NCBI GenBank assembly: GCA_003551485.1
Contig: PUMS01000303.1
Location: forward strand, 1 to 9,896
Direction: 5' to 3'
DNA from: Phycisphaeraceae bacterium
GTDB taxonomy: Bacteria > Planctomycetota > Phycisphaerae > Phycisphaerales > Phycisphaeraceae
DNA length: 9,896 bases
This document shows, in pieces, positions 1 through 5,728 of this stretch. The translations under genes and the position numbers were made by a program. Position 1 is the stretch's first letter. Every line of letters begins with the position of its first letter. Below the pieces are notes generated by a model. That model ran no database searches. It saw only the letters and a list, made by a program, of their open reading frames with translations, and was not told the origin of the DNA.

Positions 1-2
1 AG

Positions 3-1076
3 TATCCCAACGTCGACGGCGTCATCGCCGTGACGCACAAGACCGGCTGCTGCGTGCAGCCGGGCGAGCCGGCGGCCCAGCTCGAGCGCGTGCTGGCCGG
101 CTTCGCCCGCCATCCCAACGTCGGCGCCTACGTGATGATCGGCCTCGGCTGCGAGACCAACCAGATGTCGGTGCTGGTGGACAACCAGCGGCTGAACGTG
201 CGGCGGCCCGGCGAGGCCACCCCGACGTTCCTGACCATCCAGGAAGAAGGCGGCATCCAGCGCACCATCGAGGCCGCCACCGAGGCGGTGGCCCGCCTGC
301 TGCCGGTGGCCAACGCCATGAAGCGCACCACGCAATCGGCCAGTGCGCTGGTGCTCGGCGAGCAGTGCGGCGGGTCGGATGCCTACAGCGGCATCACGGC
401 CAACCCCGCGGTGGGCTATGCCGCCGATGAGCTGGTCCGCTGCGGCGGCACCGCCGTGCTGGCCGAGACGCCCGAGATCTACGGCGCCGAGCACCTGCTC
501 ACCCGCCGCGCCCTCAGCCGCGCGGTGGCCGAGGCGCTGCTGGAGCGCATCGCCTGGTGGGAATCGCACGTGAAGATGCACGGCGCCTCGATCGACAACA
601 ACCCCACCTACGGCAACAAGCAGGGCGGGCTGACCACGATCTACGAAAAGAGCCTGGGCGCGGTGGCCAAGGCCGGCCAGGCGCCGCTGGCGGCGGTCTA
701 CCGCTACGCCCAGTGCATCGACACACCGGGCCTGGGCTTCATGGACACGCCCGGCTACGACCCGGTGAGCATGACCGGTCTGGTGGCCGGCGGCTGCAAC
801 GTGGGCGTGTTCACCACCGGCCGCGGCAGCGTCTACGGCTGCAAGCCCATGCCGTGCATCAAGATCGCCAGCACCTCGGCGCTGTATGAGCGGATGAGCG
901 ACGACATGGACCTCGATGCCGGCACCATCCTCGACGGTCGCGAGACCGTCGAGCAGGTCGGCCATCGCCTCTTCGAGCTGATCCTGGCCGTCGCCGGCGG
1001 ACGGCGGACGCGAAGCGAACTCAACGGCGTAGGCGATGAGGAGTTCGCCCCCTGGATGCTCGGCCCGACGCTGTAG
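3..1076 (+). CDS. UxaA/GarD-family sugar-acid dehydratase (altronate or galactarate type), 3' part
   Basis: This gene is cut by the left edge; 357 in-frame codons are visible, starting with YPNVDG at position 3. The GTG at 30 is internal, because family homology continues upstream of it. The family dehydrates D-altronate or galactarate to the 2-keto-3-deoxy acid in the cytoplasm. Visible family signatures are THKTGC near 33-50, GLGCETNQ near 153-176, LGEQCGGSDAYSG near 354-392, the NNPTYGNKQGGLTTI stretch near 597-641, TGRGS near 819-833 and a C-terminal DGRETVE near 933-953. Whole UxaA proteins are close to 500 residues, so the N-terminal SAF-like part and more lie outside the window. The motif I expect as HxxGCG reads HKTGCC here. 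Altronate, galactarate or another aldonate are all possible substrates; the sequence does not decide between them. The family assignment is firm, the substrate is not. Confidence 0.9.
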   Translation, partial: YPNVDGVIAVTHKTGCCVQPGEPAAQLERVLAGFARHPNVGAYVMIGLGCETNQMSVLVDNQRLNVRRPGEATPTFLTIQEEGGIQRTIEAATEAVARLLPVANAMKRTTQSASALVLGEQCGGSDAYSGITANPAVGYAADELVRCGGTAVLAETPEIYGAEHLLTRRALSRAVAEALLERIAWWESHVKMHGASIDNNPTYGNKQGGLTTIYEKSLGAVAKAGQAPLAAVYRYAQCIDTPGLGFMDTPGYDPVSMTGLVAGGCNVGVFTTGRGSVYGCKPMPCIKIASTSALYERMSDDMDLDAGTILDGRETVEQVGHRLFELILAVAGGRRTRSELNGVGDEEFAPWMLGPTL

Positions 1077-1495
1077 CCTCACCGTGCAAGGCCTTGCGGC
1101 GGTCGTGGCACACCGCGCGGCATAGCCGCCTCCCAACGACCAGCGAACGCGGGATGGGAGGGAGATGATCTCACGCGAAGGCGCGATGGCGCGAAGGGAA
1201 AAAGTGGAAATCGGAGTCCGGCTGCAACAGCATGACTGCCGTCCTTCTTCGCGCCTTCGCGGCTTCGCGTGAGATATCTGACTGCGACTCCATCAATCGC
1301 TTCCCCGCCATCGGCGCCATCACATCACCGCGAAGCGATCCGCCGTCATGACGACCGCCCTCACGATCCGCGATGCCGGCACCCGCTCACTCAAGGCCGT
1401 GCAGCACCCCCAAATCCGCAAGCCAAGCTCTGACCTGTAATCCAGGGCGAAAGGTGGACCGGGCGAGGTCTGCCGGACGACGGCTTCGACAGCGC
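1077..1495. other. Gene-free spacer between convergent genes, repeat-bearing
   Basis: No open frame here has a convincing start, ribosome binding site or recognisable product. The spacer holds a 12-bp perfect palindrome GCAAGGCCTTGC at 1086-1097 just after the dehydratase stop, 7-bp inverted arms CCTCCCA (1129-1135) and TGGGAGG (1155-1161), the large inverted repeat at 1168-1275, and one copy of the 55-bp repeat at 1446-1500. None of the palindromes is followed by a T-run on either strand, so I see no intrinsic terminator for either convergent gene. About 170 bp, 1276-1445, hold nothing I recognise. Confidence 0.7.
1168..1275. repeat. Large inverted repeat with 29-bp arms built from 8-bp tandem units
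   Basis: The left arm is 1168-1196 and the right arm 1247-1275. The reverse complement of the right arm matches the left at 27 of 29 positions; both begin ATCTCACGCGAAG. The left arm contains three direct 8-bp units, CGCGAAGG, CGCGATGG and CGCGAAGG, at 1174-1197. The right arm has the same periodicity on the other strand. The arms are separated by 50 bp with no coding potential. The motif resembles widely dispersed intergenic repeats of the GCGAAGGC or GCAAAGGC type known from several bacterial phyla (from memory). Transcribed, the unit would form a long hairpin, but no T-run follows it. Confidence 0.8.
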
Positions 1496-1500
1496 TCAGC
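1446..1500 (-). repeat. 55-bp dispersed repeat, copy B, overlapping the oxidoreductase stop codon
   Basis: Read on the minus strand from 1500 to 1446, this segment aligns without gaps to 2977-3031 on the plus strand with 41 of 55 identical bases. The best block is the first 23 bases, with GAGCGCTG and CGAAGCCGTCG shared. The TGA stop of the oxidoreductase at 1496-1498 lies inside the first bases of this copy, so the repeat abuts or defines the 3' end of that gene. This copy has lost the outer GGTGGGT arm that copy A still has. Confidence 0.65.
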
Positions 1501-2581
1501 GGATGGCCACCTCCTTGCCGCCTTTGGCCGCGGAGGCATAGATGGCCTCGAGCATGTTCTGCACCGCAAGGCCGTGCTCGGCGGGGGCGAGGGTGGGCTT
1601 GTCGTGGAGGCAGTGCTCGACGAAGTTGCGCATCTTCTTGAAGAAGTTGTCCTGGAAGCCGTCCGGCGGCAGCCAGTGCGGCTCGAGGTTGACCATGTGG
1701 CCGCCCTGATCGGTGAAGATCGCCGGCGGGTCCCAGCGGCCGCCGGCGTTCTCGCCCATGATGTCGAAACTCCACAGGTTTTTCTCGATGTGCGCAGCGA
1801 AGCTGGCCTCGATGGTCAGCACCGCGCCGTTGTCGAACCGCACCTGCCCCACGGCCAGGTCCTCGATATCCAGTTCCTTCCAGTTCCAGCCCTTCCAGGG
1901 GCACTCGACGGTGTTGGAGTCGCGGTTGCCCAGGTAGGTGAAGGTGGTGCCCGTGGCGGCGATGGGGGTCGGCGCGCCCATGGTGTAATGGGCCATCTCC
2001 AGCACGTGGACGCCGATGTCGATCAGCGGCCCGCCGCCCTGGGCCTGCTTCGAGTGGAATACGCCCCAGTTGGGAATGCCGCGCCGCCGCAGCGCCTGCA
2101 CCCTGCCGTAGAGCACGTTGCCGAACCGTCCCTCATCCACCGACCGCCGCAGGAACGCGGTCTTGGCCGAGTAGCGGTACTGGAAGCCGATGACCAGCTT
2201 CTTCCCCGTCTGCTTCGCGGCGTTGACCATCTTCCTGGCATCCGCGGCGGTGGCGGCCATGGGCTTCTCGACCAGCACATCCGCGCCGGCCTTGAGCGCA
2301 TCGATGGTGGCGGCCATGTGCAGCTTGTTGGGCGTGCAGACGCTGACGGCATCGGGCTTGACCTTGCGGAGCATCTGCTTCCAGTCGGTGAAGCAGGCAT
2401 TGGGATCGACGTGGAACTGCTCGGCCCGGCGGGCCATGGATGCGGCATCGACATCGGCGAAGGCCACGATCTCGATGTCATCCATCTTGCTGAGGTGATT
2501 CATGTGCGTGCCGGCAATGCCGCCGGCTCCGATGAAGGCGATACGGAGCTTGCTGTTGCTGCTGCTCTTGCTGCTTGGCAT
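1496..2581 (-). CDS. Gfo/Idh/MocA-family NAD(P)-dependent oxidoreductase
   Basis: The protein has 361 residues, a usual length for this family of cytoplasmic NAD(P)-dependent sugar, inositol or amino-sugar dehydrogenases. A Rossmann fold begins at residue 12, with the dinucleotide loop GAGGIAG at 18-24 and an acidic residue after the second strand (D43) that often favours NAD. The family EKP motif is at 105-107. The C-terminal substrate domain carries GGPLIDIGVHVLEM at 183-196, giving the typical D188 and H192 pair. There is no signal peptide or twin-arginine motif, unlike many planctomycete paralogues. The start is ATG at 2581, with only a weak GGA about ten bases upstream. The Ser/Asn/Lys-rich first 11 residues come from an imperfect AGC triplet run at 2550-2577. 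It converges with the dehydratase, and the next gene upstream on its strand is priA, 518 bp away, so it is probably transcribed alone. The substrate cannot be told from sequence. Confidence 0.93.
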   Translation of the reverse strand: MPSSKSSSNSKLRIAFIGAGGIAGTHMNHLSKMDDIEIVAFADVDAASMARRAEQFHVDPNACFTDWKQMLRKVKPDAVSVCTPNKLHMAATIDALKAGADVLVEKPMAATAADARKMVNAAKQTGKKLVIGFQYRYSAKTAFLRRSVDEGRFGNVLYGRVQALRRRGIPNWGVFHSKQAQGGGPLIDIGVHVLEMAHYTMGAPTPIAATGTTFTYLGNRDSNTVECPWKGWNWKELDIEDLAVGQVRFDNGAVLTIEASFAAHIEKNLWSFDIMGENAGGRWDPPAIFTDQGGHMVNLEPHWLPPDGFQDNFFKKMRNFVEHCLHDKPTLAPAEHGLAVQNMLEAIYASAAKGGKEVAIR

Positions 2582-2764
2582 GAAAGGATCCGTGGAAAAG
2601 GGGGGTGAGGGGGGAAGGGAATTGAGTCACGGGGGAAGCGGGAGCGGGGGCAGGGCCCGGCCGCAGGCCGCGGTGGCGATGGCTGCGGCGGACACCGCAG
2701 TCTCCCATTGTGGCCAACCCCGCCGCCGCTGCAACCGACAGGTCCGCGGCCGGCCCGTTGTGGT

Positions 2765-2781
2765 GCAGGCTTCCAGCCTGC
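2765..2781. repeat. Short palindrome GCAGGCT-TCC-AGCCTGC
   Basis: Perfect 7-bp arms flank a 3-base loop. The core CAGGCTTCCAGCCTG resembles a short palindrome I recall as very frequent in planctomycete spacers. It lies 11 bp from the next palindromic element, so the two may travel together. Confidence 0.65.
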
Positions 2782-2792
2782 CCTGAAGATAA

Positions 2793-2829
2793 CTCCCTCT
2801 CCCTCCGGGAGAGGGCCGGGGTGAGGGCG
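2793..2829. repeat. Dispersed palindromic element with CCCTCTCCC / GGGAGAGGG arms
   Basis: Perfect 9-bp arms at 2795-2803 and 2807-2815 surround a TCC loop, followed by CCGGGGTGAGGG. This matches a known type of intergenic palindrome found across many GC-rich bacteria, recognisable because conceptual translations give ALTPALSRRERE or PLPEGEG peptides in spurious proteins. Here it lies in non-coding DNA between priA and the oxidoreductase. Confidence 0.8.
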
Positions 2830-2904
2830 GGCGTCGGCAGCCGTTCCGGCCCAGAAACGGGTCCAGGCACCTTTTTGAGGCCTGGGATGAGAAGTGAAGG
2901 CATC

Positions 2905-2930
2905 TCCCGAAGGCCCCGGTGGCCTTGGGA
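2905..2930. repeat. Palindromic hairpin TCCC-AAGGCC / GGCCTT-GGGA
   Basis: Ten base pairs with one bulged G (2909) close a 5-base loop CCGGT (2916-2920). It is about 170 bp past the priA stop on the minus strand, with no T-run on either side, so it is not a canonical terminator. It may be part of a longer repeat element or an mRNA-stabilising structure. Confidence 0.5.
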
Positions 2931-2961
2931 AGCAGCAGCGCGGGGTGCGCTTGCACGGGAT

Positions 2962-3031
2962 ACTGGTGGGTTTAGCGCGGAGCGCTGCCGAAGCCGTCGC
3001 TCGCAAAGCCTCGCTCTACCCACCCTACGCC
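2962..3031 (+). repeat. Dispersed inverted-repeat element, copy A (GGTGGGT ... ACCCACC)
   Basis: Outer arms GGTGGGT (2965-2971) and ACCCACC (3018-3024) flank an interior with AGCGCGGAGCGCT. Bases 2977-3031 align without gaps to the minus-strand copy at 1446-1500 (41 of 55 identical). Elements with GGTGGGT arms and a GCG-rich interior are a familiar class of intergenic repeat in GC-rich bacteria (from memory). It ends 68 bp before the priA stop. The two copies flank the oxidoreductase gene in opposite orientation. Confidence 0.7.
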
Positions 3032-3099
3032 TTGGGGCTCGTAGAAACGTGGTACACCCGCTCGACCCCTCCCTCACCTCCCGCCCCTCTCCCGCAGCA

Positions 3100-5607
3100 T
3101 CACAGCAGGTGGATCGGGTCCACGTCCACGGCCATGCGGGCATCGGAGCGGATCAGGCCGGCGTTGCGCGCGGCGGTGAGCAGGTGCTGGAGGCGCGCGG
3201 CGGGGTGGGGTGGCGGGGCGATCAGCTCGATCTGGTGGCGGTGGTATTCGGCGATGCGCGCAATGGGGCAGGGCGCGGGGCCACGAAGGTGGATGGGCAA
3301 GTCCTTCTCGCCGATCAGTTGACGAAGCTGCCCGGCCAGCACCGCGGCGTGGTGGGCGACCTCGACATGATCGCGGCTGCGAAGCACGATCCGCGCCATC
3401 CGCGCCACCGGCGGCAGGCCCACCTCCCGCCGCAGCGACAGCTCACGCTCGGCGAAGGTGTCATAGTCGTGGCGCGAGGCGAGGATGATGGTCTCATCCT
3501 CGGGGTTGAACGTCTGCACGATCACCTCGCCGGGGTCCTCGCCGCGGCCGGCGCGCCCGGCGACCTGGGCAATGAGCTGGAACGTGCGCTCGGCAGCGCG
3601 GAAGTCGGGCATGTGCAAGCTCGTGTCGCCGCTGATCACACCCACCAGCCGAACGTTGTGAAAGTCCAGGCCCTTGGCGATCATCTGCGTGCCCAGCAGC
3701 ACCTGAACGTCGCCGCGGCCGAAGCGCTCGAGGCTCTCGTTGTAGTCTGTCCCGCTGCGCATCGCATCCGAATCCATGCGCAGGGCCGCGGCATCGGGAA
3801 ACTTGCGGCTCAGTTCCTCCTCGATGCGCTGCGTGCCCAGGCCGAAGGCGTTGACCTTCTTTCCGCAGTCGGGGCACTTGAGCGGCAATTCCTGCTCGGC
3901 GGTGCAGTGGTGACAGCACACCACACCGCCCTGGGGCAGGGCATGGTCCTTGTGATAGACCATCAGCGTGTCACAGTAGTCGCACGACATCAGCCAGCCG
4001 CAGCGGTGGTCGGGGCAGGAGATGTAGTTGGCATAGCCGCGGCGGTTGAGCAGCAGCATGGCCTGGCCGCCTTCCTTCAGGCACCGCCGCAGGGCCGATT
4101 CCAGCCGGATGCTCAGCAGGTGTACGCCGCCCTTGCCCGAGTATTCGTATCGCTTGCGGCGCTCCTCGCGCAGGTCCACCAGGCTTACCCGCGGCATGCT
4201 CAGGCCGGCCACGCGGCGCGGCAGCCGCAGCAGGCGGTAGGGATGGGGCCGGTCCGGCTGGGCGTTGAAGTAGCTCTCGAGGCTGGGCGTGGCCGAGCCG
4301 AGCACCGCGCGGATGCCCAGGATGTGCGCCCGCTTGACGGCCACATCGCGGGCATGGTAGCGCGGCAACTGATCCTGCTTGTAGCTCGACTCCTGCTCCT
4401 CATCGACCACGATCAGGCCCGGGTCCGACATCGGCGCGAACACCGCCGAGCGCGCGCCGACGACGATGCGCGCCTCACCCGCCCGGATTCGCCGCCAGTG
4501 GTGATGGCGCTGCGCCGCGGTGAGGCCCGAGTGCAGCACCGCCACCGTCTCCTGGCCGAAGCGATGGGTGAAGCGGCCGACGGTCTGCGGCGTCAGCGCG
4601 ATCTCAGGCACGAGCACGATCGCCCCCTTGCCCAGCGACCGCACGTGCTCGATGGCACGCAGGTAAACCTCGGTCTTGCCGCTGCCGGTGACACCCAGCA
4701 GCAGGTCCACACCGAACCCGTCGGTGCCGGTGATGGCCTCGACGGCCTGACGCTGCTCGTCGGTGAGGGTGAGGGGCCTGTCCTGCGGGCGGCCATCCGA
4801 TGCCGGAGCCGCGCTTGTGCAACTGCCAGGTGCGGGGCTTGCGGAACTTGCAGAGGCACGGCGCGGCCGGACTTCATCCAGCAGCGCAGCCACCAGGTGG
4901 CCGCGCTCGATCAGTTGCACCACGGGCGTGACCGTCCTGGCGCCGGCCTCACCGGCCAGTTCGCGGCTGTCGACCCATACCTGACCGGCTTCGTGATGGC
5001 GCGCGAGGGTGTCAAGCACCGCCTGCTGAAGCTTGGTGATCCTGGGGCGGCGGGGCTTCGCCCTGGCCGATTTCCCGGTTGCCGCTTCCTTCGGCACCTC
5101 ATCGCCATCGCCATCTTCCGTGGCCGGGGCGGCGGTGGGCTCCTCCTTCTGCTGCTGCTGCTTCTCAGCCTCGGCCCGCTCCTCGTCGGTGGCCAGCCGG
5201 ACCACGCGGCGGACGGTACTGCCCGTACCGCGCTTGACCGCGGCGGGCAGCATGGTGACGAACACCATCCCCAGCGGGCAGCAGTAGTAGCCGGCGATCC
5301 AGCGGGCCAGCTCGATCAGATCGGGCGTGAGGCTGATGGCGTGTGGGTCGCGGCTGTGGATGGGCTTGATGCGCGTGGCATCGACCCCCGCACCCGGCTG
5401 GGGGCGCAGGGCCACCACGTAGCCGGGCACGAGCCGGTTGCGGCGCCCCAGCGGCACGTGTACCCGCTCGCCCACGTCCAGGTCGGCCAGTGCCTCGGGC
5501 ACGGCGTAGGTCAGCCCATCGGCGGTGGCATCCAGCCCCTGCTCGAGCGCCACCTGGGCGTACCCGGCCGGCGGTGCCTGATTTTCATCCTCGAACAGCC
5601 GCGTCAT
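3100..5607 (-). CDS. priA: Primosomal protein N' (replication restart helicase PriA)
   Basis: PriA recognises abandoned replication forks, unwinds DNA 3' to 5' and reloads the replisome. The 835-residue protein has an N-terminal DNA-binding region (1-130), a winged-helix-like segment near 190-250, then the helicase. Walker A is GVTGSGKT at 305-312, motif II is DEEQ at 402-405, motif III is SAT at 438-440, the QMIAKGLDFHNV stretch is at 641-652 and motif VI is QVAGRAGRG at 681-689. Eight zinc-site cysteines interrupt the helicase: 531, 536, 542, 545, 565, 568, 578 and 581. Oddities are DEEQ where PriA normally has DEEH, four residues rather than two between the first cysteine pair, and two low-complexity inserts (about 144-190 with QQQQ, and 250-277 rich in Ser and Ala), which lengthen it over the roughly 730-residue E. 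coli protein. I chose ATG at 5607, with AAAGGA ten bases upstream, over an in-frame GTG at 5631. It is divergent from mutS. Confidence 0.96.
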   Translation of the reverse strand: MTRLFEDENQAPPAGYAQVALEQGLDATADGLTYAVPEALADLDVGERVHVPLGRRNRLVPGYVVALRPQPGAGVDATRIKPIHSRDPHAISLTPDLIELARWIAGYYCCPLGMVFVTMLPAAVKRGTGSTVRRVVRLATDEERAEAEKQQQQKEEPTAAPATEDGDGDEVPKEAATGKSARAKPRRPRITKLQQAVLDTLARHHEAGQVWVDSRELAGEAGARTVTPVVQLIERGHLVAALLDEVRPRRASASSASPAPGSCTSAAPASDGRPQDRPLTLTDEQRQAVEAITGTDGFGVDLLLGVTGSGKTEVYLRAIEHVRSLGKGAIVLVPEIALTPQTVGRFTHRFGQETVAVLHSGLTAAQRHHHWRRIRAGEARIVVGARSAVFAPMSDPGLIVVDEEQESSYKQDQLPRYHARDVAVKRAHILGIRAVLGSATPSLESYFNAQPDRPHPYRLLRLPRRVAGLSMPRVSLVDLREERRKRYEYSGKGGVHLLSIRLESALRRCLKEGGQAMLLLNRRGYANYISCPDHRCGWLMSCDYCDTLMVYHKDHALPQGGVVCCHHCTAEQELPLKCPDCGKKVNAFGLGTQRIEEELSRKFPDAAALRMDSDAMRSGTDYNESLERFGRGDVQVLLGTQMIAKGLDFHNVRLVGVISGDTSLHMPDFRAAERTFQLIAQVAGRAGRGEDPGEVIVQTFNPEDETIILASRHDYDTFAERELSLRREVGLPPVARMARIVLRSRDHVEVAHHAAVLAGQLRQLIGEKDLPIHLRGPAPCPIARIAEYHRHQIELIAPPPHPAARLQHLLTAARNAGLIRSDARMAVDVDPIHLL

Positions 5608-5728
5608 GGCAGGACGATCCTTTGCTCCCACCCCGGCATCGCCGGCGGGAGGGAGCGCATCCGCCCCGGCCCGACCGCCGCAGCCAGGGGCCGGGAGCGT
5701 TGGCGACGATTACGGTACATTCTCACAC
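5608..5728. promoter_or_regulatory. Shared divergent control region of priA and mutS
   Basis: This 121-bp spacer between the two chosen starts must hold promoters for both genes. On the plus strand the only relatively AT-rich stretch is ATTACGGTACATTCTCACAC, ending right at the mutS ATG. TACATT at 5716-5721 could be a -10 hexamer giving a start at or within a base or two of the ATG, which would make the mutS mRNA leaderless; no matching -35 is seen at the right distance. For priA I see the AAAGGA ribosome site but no clear promoter. Confidence 0.35.

Larger units (their letters stand above)
2582..3099. other. 518-bp gene-free spacer packed with palindromic repeats
   Basis: This spacer lies upstream of the oxidoreductase and downstream of priA, both on the minus strand. 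No frame looks coding. Apparent peptides such as ALSRRERE or LPEGEG are what the GC-rich palindrome at 2793-2829 yields when translated. From low to high coordinate it holds weak arms GCGGTG/CACCGC at 2670-2698, the palindrome at 2765-2781, the CCCTCTCCC element at 2793-2829, a degenerate CCAGGC/GCCTGG hairpin with a T5 in its loop at 2863-2885, a hairpin at 2905-2930 and repeat copy A at 2962-3031. I could not identify a convincing promoter for the oxidoreductase or a terminator for priA. Confidence 0.7.

Noticed and set aside
1373..2608. Plus-strand open frame of 411 codons
   Set aside because: It is the antisense shadow of the Gfo/Idh/MocA gene, whose Rossmann and EKP motifs are unambiguous on the minus strand.
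2863..2885. Terminator suggested by TTTTT beside a hairpin
   Set aside because: The T5 is in the loop of the CCAGGC/GCCTGG hairpin, not after the stem, so it is not an intrinsic terminator on either strand.
2478..3143. Minus-strand frame with ALTPALSRRERE-type peptide
   Set aside because: The peptide is the conceptual translation of the dispersed palindrome at 2793-2829, a known source of spurious protein entries.
5608..5631. GTG at 5631 as the priA start
   Set aside because: The ATG at 5607 has an AAAGGA site ten bases upstream, and the eight extra residues have no support.
5606..5728. Upstream ATG at 5606 as the mutS start
   Set aside because: It would overlap the priA start and add 41 Pro/Ala/Gly-rich residues with no family similarity, leaving no room for promoters.
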